Assembly (NCBI RefSeq): GCF_900100455.1
Contig: NZ_FNCV01000003.1
Span: 62,001 to 126,000, forward strand
DNA: 64,000 nt
Direction of reading: 5' to 3'
Source of the DNA: Roseospirillum parvum
GTDB lineage: Bacteria; Pseudomonadota; Alphaproteobacteria; Rhodospirillales; Rhodospirillaceae
This document shows, piece by piece, positions 20,867 through 30,354 of the stretch (positions are counted from its first letter, which is position 1; each line of letters begins with the position of its first letter). Under the pieces are notes generated by a model. The model saw only the letters and a list, made by a program, of their open reading frames with translations, was not told the DNA's origin and ran no database searches. The translations under genes were made by a program, and so were the position numbers.

Positions 20867-21854
20867 CCTTCAGCGCCTTGAGGGGGTTGCCGACCGTGTC
20901 GTCGACGGCGGTCGGCTCGTAGCCACAGTGCATCATGCAGTTGTCGCACTTGGGGTTGTTGCCGGTGCCCCAGGCTTCCCAGTCGGTGTTCTCCATCAGC
21001 TCCTGGAAGGTCGGCACGTGGCCTTCGCCGATCAGGTAGCAGGGTTGCTGCCAGCCGAACACGTTGCGCGTCGGGTTGCCCCAGGGGGTGCACTGGTAGG
21101 GCTGGTTGCCGGCCAGGAAGTCGAGGAACAGCGAGGACTGGCTGAACCGCCAGCCGCGCCCCTTGCCCATCCGGAACAGCTTGCGGAACAGGGCCTTGGT
21201 GCGCTCGCGGCCGAGGAACATGGATTGCTCCGGGGCGTCCTCGTAGGCGAAGCCGGGCGACACGGTCACCCCTTCCACCTTCAGGTCGTGGCAGACGAAG
21301 TCGAGGAAGGCGCTCAGGCGTTCCACATCGGCGTTGTCGAACACCGTGCAGTTGACGGTGACCCGGAAGCCCTTGGCCCGGGCGGCGCGGATGGCCGACA
21401 CGGCGCGGTCGAAGACGCCTTCCTGGTCGACCGCCTGGTCGTGGTGTTCGCGGTCGCCGTCCAGGTGGACCGAGAAGGTCAGGTAGGGGCTGGGCGTGAA
21501 GCGCTCCAGCCGCTTCTCCAGCAGCAGGGCGTTGGTGCACAGGTAGACAAAGCGGCGCTGCGCGATCAGCCCGGCCACGATGTCCTCGATGTCCTTGTGC
21601 AGCAACGGCTCGCCGCCGGGGATGGAGACGATGGGCGCGCCGCAGGAGCGGGCCGCCTCCAGGCACTCCTCGACCGACAGGCGCTGGTTCAGGATGTGGT
21701 CCGGGTGGGCGATCTTGCCGCAGCCCTGACAGGCCAGGTTGCAGCGGAACAGGGGTTCCAGCATCAGCACCAGGGGGTAGCGCCGCTGCCCGCCAAGCTT
21801 CTTCCTGAGAATGTAGGCGCCAACGCGGAACTGCTGGATGAGGGGTACGGCCAT
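20841..21854 (-). CDS. hpnH: HpnH, radical SAM adenosylhopane synthase
   Basis: Joins adenosine to diploptene to make adenosylhopane, the entry to C35 side-chain hopanoids (bacteriohopanetetrol and related). The 337 residues carry a radical SAM cluster motif with Cys38, Cys42 and Cys45 (CNLACQGC), GGEPLLH after it, and a C-terminal Cys cluster in CDNCMMHCGYE. The start MAVPLIQQFRVGAYI is typical of HpnH. It is a monocistronic, minus-strand gene convergent with hpnG, an arrangement that keeps two successive enzymes on opposite strands. Confidence 0.96.
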   Translation of the reverse strand: MAVPLIQQFRVGAYILRKKLGGQRRYPLVLMLEPLFRCNLACQGCGKIAHPDHILNQRLSVEECLEAARSCGAPIVSIPGGEPLLHKDIEDIVAGLIAQRRFVYLCTNALLLEKRLERFTPSPYLTFSVHLDGDREHHDQAVDQEGVFDRAVSAIRAARAKGFRVTVNCTVFDNADVERLSAFLDFVCHDLKVEGVTVSPGFAYEDAPEQSMFLGRERTKALFRKLFRMGKGRGWRFSQSSLFLDFLAGNQPYQCTPWGNPTRNVFGWQQPCYLIGEGHVPTFQELMENTDWEAWGTGNNPKCDNCMMHCGYEPTAVDDTVGNPLKALKVSLLGPGR

Positions 21855-22195
21855 GGCGGTATCGGGGAAGTCCTAGAGGGGGAGTCGGAAATAGGGCAAG
21901 CACATTAGAGCATTTGGCCCCGGAGGGAAACCGGCCGATCCCGGGCTGAGGATGGGGCGGTGATTCGGCGGCGTTCGGGCCCCGGTTGCGGCGCCGACGC
22001 CATGCAACGCTTCCTGCCAGTGATCGGCTTTTTAGGAATGATTTGAGGCAATTGAAAATTCTGGGTTTTTTGTTTCCCGGGCAGGGCCCGCCAGGGCGCA
22101 TAATTGATCTGGACCTGATACGGCGGTAGGTTTTTCGGCAAGGGTCGGTTCGTGCACGGGTCCGTCAATCCGGCCATAGCCTCGGGTGCAAGGTG
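21855..22195. other. Divergent promoter region between hpnH and the giant GGDEF gene
   Basis: About 340 nt without a gene. An AT-rich stretch at about 22020-22085 (including a run of T after GGGTT) stands out from the GC-rich surroundings and suits promoters for the plus-strand giant gene. I see no known riboswitch. Confidence 0.4.
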
Positions 22196-25100
22196 ATGCC
22201 TCAGTATGCTGTCCTGGGTGTGGTGCACCAGGGGCCCGTTTTCAGGTATGTGCGGGCGCTGGATCACGAGCGTGGGGCGCGCGTCATCCTCAAGGCGGCC
22301 AACACCGACGACCCGAAGGCGGCCAACGACACGGCATGGCCGGCGGTTCTGGAGCAGGAATTCGGGGTTCTGTCGCTGGGTGGCGGGCAACGTATCCTGC
22401 GGCCGGTTTCGCTCGACCTGTTCAACGGCGGACGGGCCATCCGCTTCGCCGATGCCCCCGGCGTCGTCCTTTCCGAGGCCCTGAAGGGCGGCCCGGTTCC
22501 CTGGCGCCGGGCCCTGGCCTGGGCGGCCGACATCGCCGATGCGCTGCAGGACCTGCACGACGGCTGGATCGTCCATCGCACCATCAACCCGGCAAGTTTC
22601 CTCTGGAACCCGGAAACCGATCAGCTGCGCCTGATGGACGCGGCGTGGGCGGTGAAACGCGATCCCGGCATGCCGTACAGTGTCGACTCCGAGGGGCTGG
22701 TGGGGGCGCTGGCCTACCTGTCGCCGGAACAGACCGGGCGCACCGGCTCGCCGATCGACCACCGCGGCGATCTGTATTCCCTGGGCGCCTTGCTGTTCGA
22801 GGCGCTGACCGGCGAGGTGCCGTTTCCGGCGGCCGAGCCGATGGAGGTGATCCACGCCCATCTGACCCGCCCCGTCCCCGATGCGAGCGCCCGCAACCCC
22901 GATGTTCCGCCGCCGGTGGCGGCGGTGGTCGCCCGCCTGCTGGCCAAGGACCCCGGGGAGCGCTACCAGAGCGCCTTCGGCCTGCGGGTCGATGTGGAGA
23001 GCCTGCTGGCCCAGGGGCGGGCCGGCGCGCCCCTCGACACGGTGTCCCTGCATGCCGTGGACCCGCCCAGCAACCTCAAGGCGCCGCAGCGGCTGCACGG
23101 GCGCAACCGCGAAGTCGCGGCCCTGCGGGCGGCCCATGGCCGGGCCCGGCAGGGCGCCTTCGAGATGGTCATGGTGGGCGGGGAGTCGGGCTGCGGCAAG
23201 ACCCGGCTGGTGCAGGAGCTGGAACGCGCGGTGGCGGCGGCGGGCGAGCGGTTCGTGGCGGTCAAGCTGGACCCCTCCGCCAGCGCCATGCCCCATCTGC
23301 CGCTCAGCGCGGCGCTGGGGCAACTGGTCGCCGACCTGCTGGCCCGGGGCGAGGGGGCGGTCGAGGCCTTCCGCGACGCCCTGCCGGAGCACCTGGAGGA
23401 GAACGCCGCCTTGGCGGTGGAGCTGGTTCCCGGGCTTGGCGGCGTGCTGCGGCCGGCCGCTTCGGCGCCGGCCGTTCCCACCCAGGAGGCCCAGAGCCGC
23501 GCCCTGCACATCCTGCGGGATCTGATCGACGCCTTCACCGCCCAGGGGCGGGCGCTGGTGCTGTTTTTCGACGACCTGCAATGGGCCGACGCCGCCTCGT
23601 TGCAGGCCCTGGCCGCCCTGGGCCGCGACCGGGAGCTGCACGACCTGCTCATCCTCGGGGCCTATCGCGACAACGAGGTGGGGGAGGGGCATCCGCTGCG
23701 CGAGACCCTGGCCACCCTGCGCGAGGCCCCGGTGGCGGTGTCCGAGTTCCACCTCTCAAGGCTCGATGGCGGGGCGGTGGCTGCCCTGGTGGCCGACTGC
23801 CTGCACCGGCCGGTCGAGGACGTCGCCGACCTGGCCCAGGTCTGCGCCGCCAAGACCCTGGGCAATCCGTTCTTCCTGAGCCAGTTCCTGCACACCCTGG
23901 TCCGCGGCGGCTGTCTGGCTTTCGATCACCGGCGGGGCCGCTGGGAGTGGCAGCCCGAGGCCGTCGGCCGGATGGCCGCCGCCGACAACGTGGCCGGCCT
24001 GATGGTCGAGCGGCTGCACACCCTGCCGGCGGCGACCCAACGGGTCCTGGTGCTGAACGCCTGCGCCGATGCCGCCGTCGATCTGGCCACCCTGGCCGCC
24101 CTGTGCGACCAGCCGCTGGCCCAGACGGCGCGGGCCATGGCCCATGCGGTGGATGCCGGGCTGGTGCAGGTCAGCGGACCGCACGGCGGCGACGGGACGC
24201 CGGGTCGCCCCTCGGCGGACCACCCGCAGGCCACCTGCCGCTTCGTCCATGACCGCATCCAGGAAGCGGCGCTGGCCCTGCTGCGTCCCGACGAGCGGCC
24301 CGCCGTCCACCTGCGCATCGGGCGCACCCTGCGTGACACCCTGGATGCCGGCGGGCTCGAGGAGCGCCTCTTCCAGGTGATCTATCACTTCCAGTGGGCG
24401 CGTGCGCTGCTGGACGATCCGGCGGAGCGTCTGGCGGTGGCCGGGCTGGCCCTGGCCGCCAGCCGCAAGGCCGCCGCCACCGGGGGCTTCGGGCCGATGC
24501 TCGACCATGCGCGGCTGGGGCTGGCGCTGCTGCCGCCGCAGCCCTGGGCCGCCGCCTACGAGTTGACCCTGGGCCTGCATGGGCAGTGCGTGGCCGGGGC
24601 CTTCATCACCCACCAGCACGATTACCTCGCAGCCATGACCCAGGCGGTGCTGGATCACGCCGCCACGCCCTTGGACAAGACCCTGGTCGTCGAATACCAG
24701 GTCCTCAAGGCCAACGCCGACGGCGCCATGGCCGAGTCCATCGACCTCGGTCTGGCCTTTCTGGAAGAGTTGGGGGTGTCCTTCCCGCGCCATCCGACGG
24801 GCGAGGACATCGGCGCCGGACTGGCCCAGGTCCAGGCGGTGCTGGCCGGGCGCGGCGCCGAGGATCTGGCCGACCTGCCCGAGATGACCGACCCCGTCGC
24901 CCACGCCTTCATGCGTCTGTGCAACGCCATGGCCGGCCCGACCTACAATGCGGAACCGGCCCTGTTCCTGTGCATGGTGTTCAAGCAGGTGGAATGGTTC
25001 GTCCGCTACGGCAACTGCGCCGACGCGGTGGCCGGCTATTCCACCTATGCCATGGCCTTGTGCGTGGTGCCCCGCCAATACCGCGAGGGACAGGCCTTCG

Positions 25101-27361
25101 GCGAGTTGGCCTTCCGGCTGGCCGAACGCTACAAGGCCGGGCATCTCAAGGGGCGGCTGCACCTCAACGTCTATCTGTTCGTCCATCACTGGCGCCACCA
25201 CCTGGGCGAAACCCTGGCCCCCCTGATGGAGGGCTACCGTCAGGCATACAGCCATGGCGACTTGCTGTACGCCTCCCTGAACTCGGTGGTCTACTGCCAC
25301 CACACATGGTGGATCGGCACCCGACTGCCCGAGGTCGAGGCCATCATGGCCGAGCGTCACGCGGTGATCCAGGACGCCTACGGCCACCACGAGGTCGCCC
25401 GCTGGACCCGCCTGTTCCGGCAGACCGTCCGCAACCTGCGCGCCGACACCCCGGACCCGGTGGCGCTTGAGGGCGACATCTTCGACGAGCGGGTCGGCGC
25501 GCCGGCCGCCGACGAGCCCGACCAGACGTTTGTGCTGCTCTATCACCTGTGCAAGCTGATCCTGGCCGTGACCTTCGAGGACCGGGCGCGCATTTCCCGC
25601 CATCTGGCGGCGGGCCTCGACTTCCTGCCGGCCTGCAACGGCATCGTCATCGTGCCGGTGTTCCAGTTCTTCGGCTTCCTCGGCCGGGTGCTGCTGCTGC
25701 GCCATCCCGAGGCCCCGCCGACCCCGCAGGCGGCCCGGGACATCCGCGCCGCCCTCGAGGTCCAGGCCGAGGAGATGCGCCAGTGGGCCGAGCACGGGCC
25801 GATGAATTTCGCCCACAAACATGCCCTCATGGCCGCCCTGCTGGCCTGGCTCGACGGCGACCTTGACGGCGCCCTGGGTCACTTCGAGGCCGCCATCGAC
25901 GGCGCCCGGCGCCATGGCTACCTGTGGGATCAGGCGATCATCCAGGAATGGCTGGGCCGGGTCTGCCGGGAGCAGGACCGTCCCCAACTGGGGGCCATGA
26001 CCCTGCGCGAGGCGTTGCGCGGCTACGCGACCTGGGGGGGCGGGGCCAAGGTCGCCCAAATGGTCGCCCGTCACGGCGCCCTGCTGAGCGGCAGTGGGCT
26101 TGCCCCGGGGGGCGACGGCGGTGGCGAGGCCGACAGCGCCGAGGCGATTACCCACCAGGAGCTGGATCTGGGGGCGGTGCTGAAGGCCTCCCAGGCGATT
26201 GGCGCCGAAATCGTGCTGGGGCGCCTGCTCGACCGCATGATGCAGACCGTGTTGGAAACCGCCGGAGCTGATCGCGGCGTGCTGCTCAGGGTCGGGGCCG
26301 GTGGCGGGCTCAGGCTGTGGGCCGAGAAACGGGTGGGCGAGCCGACCCGGGTGCTGCCCGAGGCCAGCGATCCGGCGACCGAGCAATTGCTGCCCCTGGC
26401 CCTGGTCAACCGGGTGCTGGCCTCGGGCCAGACGATGATCGTTCCCGGCACCGCGTCGGACGGGCGGGGCGACCTTGATCTGTCCCTGGAGCGCCACGCC
26501 ATCCGCTCCGCCCTGTGCCTGCCGATCCGCGTGCGGGATCAGGCCATCGTGCTGCTGTACCTGGAAAACCGGGTGACGCCCAACGTCTTCACCCACCAAC
26601 GGGTCAGGGTGCTCGACCTGCTCGCCGGTCAGATCGCGGTGTCGTTGGAGAATGCTCGGCTGTACGAGGAGCTCGAGGCGCGGGTGGCCGAACGGACCCG
26701 GGAGTTGCAGGACAAGATGTCGGAGTTGTCCGAAGCCTACGAATCGGTCAGCAAGATCCAGGTCGAGCTGGAGGCCCAGGCGGTCGAGCTGATGCGGGCC
26801 AACGACATCACCGAGGCGGCCAACCGGGAACTGGTGGAGAAGAACGCCCTCATCCAGCGCATGGCCTCCACCGACGCCCTGACCGGCCTGTGCAACCGGC
26901 GCCATTTCGATCACACCCTGGCCAAGGAGCTGGAGCGCGCCAGGCGCTATGGCAAGGCCCTCAGCATGGCGATTGTCGATATCGACCATTTCAAGCGGTT
27001 CAACGACCGCCATGGCCATGCCTGTGGCGACCGGGTGCTGGAAACGGTGGCCGGGGTGTTGACGGCGCGGGTCCGAACCGCCGACACGGTGGCCAGGTGG
27101 GGGGGCGAGGAATTCTGCGTCCTGATGCCGGAAACCGATCTGGAGGGGGCGCTGAGGCTGATGGAGGACATCCGCGCGGCGATTGCCGCGACCAGCCTGC
27201 CCGATGTCGCGGACTCCCTGACCGCCAGTGTGGGGGTGGCGACGCTGGACCCGATCGAGGATCAGGACGGCCTGTTTCAGCGGGTCGACGCGGCGCTTTA
27301 TGTCGCCAAGGAAAAGGGACGCAACCAGGTCCGGTTGCACCGCCAGGACCGCATCGTGTGA
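22196..27361 (+). CDS. Giant hybrid: kinase-like domain, AAA ATPase, helical repeats, GAF and GGDEF diguanylate cyclase
   Basis: A 1721-residue cytosolic signalling protein. Residues 1-275 form a Ser/Thr-kinase fold: ATP lysine K33 (VILK), DFG-type Asp148 kept, SPEQTGR and DLYSLGALLFE present, but the catalytic HRD is HRT (127-129), so phosphotransfer is doubtful. A AAA/STAND-type ATPase follows with Walker A GESGCGKT (about 329-336) and Walker B LVLFFDDLQWAD near 455. About 800 residues of helical repeat come next, then GAF (about 1320-1490), coiled coil, and GGDEF (1558-1718) with GGEEF near 1635, metal Asp in IVDIDHFKRFND and an I-site RTAD. So c-di-GMP synthesis is likely and product-inhibited. 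The kinase-AAA architecture is known in cyanobacterial and proteobacterial hybrid kinases. GTG one codon upstream is an alternative start. Confidence 0.93.
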   Translation: MPQYAVLGVVHQGPVFRYVRALDHERGARVILKAANTDDPKAANDTAWPAVLEQEFGVLSLGGGQRILRPVSLDLFNGGRAIRFADAPGVVLSEALKGGPVPWRRALAWAADIADALQDLHDGWIVHRTINPASFLWNPETDQLRLMDAAWAVKRDPGMPYSVDSEGLVGALAYLSPEQTGRTGSPIDHRGDLYSLGALLFEALTGEVPFPAAEPMEVIHAHLTRPVPDASARNPDVPPPVAAVVARLLAKDPGERYQSAFGLRVDVESLLAQGRAGAPLDTVSLHAVDPPSNLKAPQRLHGRNREVAALRAAHGRARQGAFEMVMVGGESGCGKTRLVQELERAVAAAGERFVAVKLDPSASAMPHLPLSAALGQLVADLLARGEGAVEAFRDALPEHLEENAALAVELVPGLGGVLRPAASAPAVPTQEAQSRALHILRDLIDAFTAQGRALVLFFDDLQWADAASLQALAALGRDRELHDLLILGAYRDNEVGEGHPLRETLATLREAPVAVSEFHLSRLDGGAVAALVADCLHRPVEDVADLAQVCAAKTLGNPFFLSQFLHTLVRGGCLAFDHRRGRWEWQPEAVGRMAAADNVAGLMVERLHTLPAATQRVLVLNACADAAVDLATLAALCDQPLAQTARAMAHAVDAGLVQVSGPHGGDGTPGRPSADHPQATCRFVHDRIQEAALALLRPDERPAVHLRIGRTLRDTLDAGGLEERLFQVIYHFQWARALLDDPAERLAVAGLALAASRKAAATGGFGPMLDHARLGLALLPPQPWAAAYELTLGLHGQCVAGAFITHQHDYLAAMTQAVLDHAATPLDKTLVVEYQVLKANADGAMAESIDLGLAFLEELGVSFPRHPTGEDIGAGLAQVQAVLAGRGAEDLADLPEMTDPVAHAFMRLCNAMAGPTYNAEPALFLCMVFKQVEWFVRYGNCADAVAGYSTYAMALCVVPRQYREGQAFGELAFRLAERYKAGHLKGRLHLNVYLFVHHWRHHLGETLAPLMEGYRQAYSHGDLLYASLNSVVYCHHTWWIGTRLPEVEAIMAERHAVIQDAYGHHEVARWTRLFRQTVRNLRADTPDPVALEGDIFDERVGAPAADEPDQTFVLLYHLCKLILAVTFEDRARISRHLAAGLDFLPACNGIVIVPVFQFFGFLGRVLLLRHPEAPPTPQAARDIRAALEVQAEEMRQWAEHGPMNFAHKHALMAALLAWLDGDLDGALGHFEAAIDGARRHGYLWDQAIIQEWLGRVCREQDRPQLGAMTLREALRGYATWGGGAKVAQMVARHGALLSGSGLAPGGDGGGEADSAEAITHQELDLGAVLKASQAIGAEIVLGRLLDRMMQTVLETAGADRGVLLRVGAGGGLRLWAEKRVGEPTRVLPEASDPATEQLLPLALVNRVLASGQTMIVPGTASDGRGDLDLSLERHAIRSALCLPIRVRDQAIVLLYLENRVTPNVFTHQRVRVLDLLAGQIAVSLENARLYEELEARVAERTRELQDKMSELSEAYESVSKIQVELEAQAVELMRANDITEAANRELVEKNALIQRMASTDALTGLCNRRHFDHTLAKELERARRYGKALSMAIVDIDHFKRFNDRHGHACGDRVLETVAGVLTARVRTADTVARWGGEEFCVLMPETDLEGALRLMEDIRAAIAATSLPDVADSLTASVGVATLDPIEDQDGLFQRVDAALYVAKEKGRNQVRLHRQDRIV

Positions 27362-27401
27362 TCCCGCCCGGTGGGGTGGCCGGGCCGCTTCACCCCCAAC
27401 G

Positions 27402-27438
27402 CAAAACCCCGCCAAGTCATTGACTTGACGGGGTTTTG
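27402..27438 (-). terminator. tRNA-Arg terminator, also downstream of the giant gene
   Basis: Arms AAAACCCCGCCAAGTCA (27403-27419) and its complement (27421-27437) with one mismatch, ending GGGGTTTT. It lies 3 nt past the tRNA-Arg 3' end and can also stop the plus-strand giant gene. It shares 23 identical bases with the tRNA-Lys hairpin at 41898-41920. Confidence 0.9.
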
Positions 27439-27440
27439 AA

Positions 27441-27517
27441 TGGCGCGCCCGAGAAGATTCGAACTCCTAACCTTCTGATCCGTAGTCAGATGCTCTATCC
27501 AGTTGAGCTACGGGCGC
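27441..27517 (-). tRNA. tRNA-Arg (anticodon ACG)
   Basis: 77-nt cloverleaf on the minus strand: acceptor GCGCCCG/CGGGCGC, D-arm AGCTCAACTGGATAGAGC, anticodon stem TCTGA/TCAGA with loop CTACGGA (anticodon ACG, inosine-modified in bacteria, reading CGU, CGC, CGA), T-loop GTTCGAATC, encoded CCA. Confidence 0.97.
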
Positions 27518-27648
27518 CTGGTGCGGCGGGCGGTGCGTCGCCGCCGACCGGAGGGCGGTTACTTAAAGGATGGGCGGCGCCCTGACAAGAGCAAACTGCA
27601 CTCTTTTTTTCGCGGGCCAACGGCACGCCAGTGGATCGGGGCGGGGCG

Positions 27649-27730
27649 GCGGGGTGGCGCGGCCACGGGCGCGGGGTGGCGCGGCCACGGGTGGGGGGCG
27701 GGGCGGCCACGGGTGGGGGGCGGGGCGACC
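27649..27730. repeat. GC-rich tandem repeat, about 22-bp unit, four copies
   Basis: Two copies of GCGGGGTGGCGCGGCCACGG at 27649 and 27671, then two variants ending CCACGGGTGGGGG from 27698. Very purine-strand-biased; may fold into G-rich structure. No gene overlaps. Confidence 0.75.
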
Positions 27731-28288
27731 AAATGCCGCTTGTCGGGTCGCGGGCCTTTGAGTACACTCGGCGGCGCGCCCAAAGGGGGAGCTTTTCGCC
27801 TGTTTTGAAGGGGGTCCGCGCCGCATGACGGGGCCATGCCCGGGAACGCACCCACGCACTGCCCTTGAAACGGGCACGGGTGCCGACAAGGTGGGGTGGT
27901 CTTTCGATGGTGGGATCGTCACCTGATTGACGTCACCTGATTCACGGCGTGTGATTGACGGCGCGTCGGCTGAGGGGGCTTCGGGTCGGTCGCCACGGGT
28001 GGTTCCGCCGGCCATCCTGGTCAAGGCCGGAGGCGGCACCGCGCCGCGCCGGTCACGCTTGGATGCCGGTCGCTCGGATGCCGGTCGCCCGGTCGGGATG
28101 ACGTGTCGGGATGGTGCGGGCGACGAGGCAGGGCAAAGGGGCTTTCCCGGACAGGCGATGGACTTCGGGCGGCCGGGGCGCCGGCGCCGCCCTTTCCCAC
28201 GGGTGGGAAAGGACAGGCGTTGCGCCCGGGCGGCCATTCGGCGTATGCCTCGGGGGAACGGGGGCGAGACGGGCGGTTTGTTGGGCGG

Positions 28289-28364
28289 GTTCACCGGAAA
28301 CAAGTTCACCGGAAGCAAGTTCACCGGAAATCAAGTTCACTGGGATCAAGTTCACCAGGATCAG
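28289..28364. repeat. Five tandem copies of a 15-16 bp repeat upstream of the lipoprotein gene
   Basis: GTTCACCGGAAACAA-type units begin at 28289, 28304, 28319, 28335 and 28350, the last two diverged. The array ends about 105 bp before the start codon, the usual place for regulator sites, so it may be an iteron-like operator array or a minisatellite. Confidence 0.8.
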
Positions 28365-28469
28365 GAGCAGGAGGTTCGCCTCTGCCGTGTGCGACGGCTC
28401 AAGGGTTGCTCCCGCTCTTACCGGCCGGCGCCCGGCGGTGTCGGCCAGGAACCAAAGAAGGTGTGTTCG

Positions 28470-29681
28470 ATGGCGCTGTCGATGAAACGTAGTCTGGTTG
28501 TCAGCCTTGTGGCGGCCCTGTCCGGGTGCTCGTTCGCTTCCGAGGCTCTCTTCCCCTCCACCGTCGAGAGCGAGGGCGGGGCCGAGGGCACCGCCCAACC
28601 GGCCGGCCAGTCCGCGTCCCAGGGGGGGACCCAAGGCGCAGCCCAGGCAAGCGCCAGCGGTGGCGCGGGGGCCTATGGCGCCGCCCCGCCGCCGCAGTTG
28701 GGCAGCACCACCTTTGATCCGCCGCCCATCTCCACCGGTCCGGCCACCGGCACCTTCGTCGGCCAGAAGGTGGTCACCCTGCGCAACGAGCTGAGCCAGC
28801 TTCAGGGCACCATCAGCCAGCGCAACGGGGCCCTGCAGGCCATCCGCGGCCAGACCGAGCAGGACAGCCGCGCCTATCACGAGGCGGTGGCGACCATCAA
28901 CGCCCGCCTGCAGGTGGGCACCACCCCGGGCAACCCGGTGCTGGTCGAGCGTTGGCGGCAGGCCCAGGACAGCCTGGGCCGGCTGGAGCAGGACACCGCC
29001 CGGATGAACGATCTGGCCACCCAGGTGGCCTCGGATTCGGCGATGGCCGCCTACCTGCTGGACAGCGTGCGGGCGGCCCGCAACCTGACCGGCGCGGTGG
29101 AGGAAGACCACCGCCAACTGCGGGTGCTGGAGGACGAGACCAACCAGACCGTGGTCCTCATCGAGCGCCTGCTCGGCGAGCTGTCGCGCGATGTCGGCCG
29201 CCAGCGCCAGTACATCGCCAGCGAGAAGAGCAACCTCAACACCCTGGCGGTGGCGGTGAAGAACGGCAGCCTGTACGGCAACAGTCTGGCCAATCAGGCG
29301 GCCAGCGCCACCCTGCAGCCGACCCGGGCGCCGCAGACCACCTCCGGGCTGGCCGGCCTGCCCATGGCCGGGGTCAGCGGCCAGCGGCCGCTGGTGGTGA
29401 TCCGCTTCGACCAGCCCAACGTGAACTACGAGGACGCCCTTTATCAGGCGGTCAGTCAGGCCACCCAGCGCTATCCGCAGGCCGACTACGAGCTGGTCGC
29501 CGTCAGCCCGGCCCAGGGCACCCCGGGCCAGCAGGCGCTGTCGGCCAATCAGGCCCGGCGCAGCGCCGAGAACGTGCTGCGCTCGCTGAGCAACATGGGG
29601 CTGTCGCCGGATCGGGTGCGCCTGACCGCCATGCGCTCGCGTCAGGCGGCGGCCAACGAGGTGCACCTCTACGTGCGCTGA
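28470..29681 (+). CDS. Predicted lipoprotein with long coiled coil and OmpA-like C-terminal region
   Basis: 403 residues of unknown function. A signal peptide (MKRSLVVSLVAAL) ends in lipobox LSGC, so lipidation is expected. A Gly/Ser/Ala/Gln-rich linker to about residue 90 is followed by coiled-coil helices (LRNELSQLQGTISQRNG region, about 95-265) and a C-terminal domain from about 305 starting LVVIRFDQPNVNYE, with ANQARRSAENVLRSLSNMGL. That end recalls OmpA/MotB peptidoglycan-binding domains (a helix with paired Arg after a phosphate-like strand) but I cannot confirm it. ATG at 28470 follows AAGAAGG; a second ATG is four codons on. No operon partner is seen. Confidence 0.78.
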   Translation: MALSMKRSLVVSLVAALSGCSFASEALFPSTVESEGGAEGTAQPAGQSASQGGTQGAAQASASGGAGAYGAAPPPQLGSTTFDPPPISTGPATGTFVGQKVVTLRNELSQLQGTISQRNGALQAIRGQTEQDSRAYHEAVATINARLQVGTTPGNPVLVERWRQAQDSLGRLEQDTARMNDLATQVASDSAMAAYLLDSVRAARNLTGAVEEDHRQLRVLEDETNQTVVLIERLLGELSRDVGRQRQYIASEKSNLNTLAVAVKNGSLYGNSLANQAASATLQPTRAPQTTSGLAGLPMAGVSGQRPLVVIRFDQPNVNYEDALYQAVSQATQRYPQADYELVAVSPAQGTPGQQALSANQARRSAENVLRSLSNMGLSPDRVRLTAMRSRQAAANEVHLYVR

Positions 29682-30011
29682 TTGCCGCCCGGCACCGTCG
29701 CCGGCCCGACCTGCCTTGCGGGCTCGGGAGAGTTCGTGGGTCGCTGCCGGCGGCGGGACGGCCTGCCAACGGGCGACGGACCGCCACGCGACGGTGTTCC
29801 TGATCGGGCTTTGTCGTTGCGCCGCGTTTTCGGCCTGAAGCCCGCACGGCGCCCGCATTGGCGGCTGACCGGCGAGACGCGCCGACACCGATCCGCCCCG
29901 ACCGCCCCGAGCAGGGCCGGCCTGCTCCCCCGCCGGGCCGACCGACCGGATCACCGGGCGGGTGACAGGTCCGCACCGGGGCCCTTTCATCGGATCTTGA
30001 GCAGTCGCGAC

Positions 30012-30076
30012 CCGTCGCGGCCAGTCTCCCCGTCGCGGCCAAGCTCCGTGGTGGCCAAGCTCCGTGGTGGCCAAAC
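30012..30076. repeat. Diverged 16-17 bp tandem repeat
   Basis: Four units pair into two near-identical couples: CCGTCGCGGCCA-type and CCGTGGTGGCCAA-type. Non-coding surroundings; function unknown. Confidence 0.6.
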
Positions 30077-30354
30077 AGGGGCACGAAGCGCCCTGGATGA
30101 TTGCCATGCCATGCGCCAGCGCCATCAAACGGGCGCGCTCCGCGAGCCGGGGGCGTGAGGTCCGCCAATCTGTCGGAACGCAATGCGCGCCAAGGCCTTG
30201 CGCCCGATGATGGGCTGCCGAGGGCGCCCGGGGCGTGTGATCCGCCCGCAAGCCGTCCTCGCGATCCGCTTGGGATCACTCGGAATTGGCCAAGGCCCAG
30301 ACCCGCAGTGCGGGGGCGCGGTGCGGCGCCGGGCTGCCTGACACGAACGGCCAA

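Larger units (their letters stand above)
27518..28469. other. Long repeat-rich non-coding region before the coiled-coil lipoprotein gene
   Basis: About 950 nt between tRNA-Arg and the lipoprotein. Long open frames exist on both strands but are low-complexity GC artefacts without ribosome-binding sites or family features. The region holds two tandem-repeat tracts (27649-27730 and 28289-28364), described separately, and presumably the promoters of the tRNA and lipoprotein. Confidence 0.55.

Noticed and set aside
23756-27415. A 1219-codon open frame opposite the giant GGDEF gene
   Set aside because: Mirror frame of a real gene with low-complexity residues and no motif; GC artefact.
28289-28364. 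CRISPR-like array
   Set aside because: Repeats are directly adjacent without spacers, units are only 15-16 bp, and no cas gene is near.
28053-30251. A 732-codon minus-strand frame covering the lipoprotein gene
   Set aside because: It runs over repeats and opposite a gene with signal peptide and good start; composition is Arg/Gly/His-rich.
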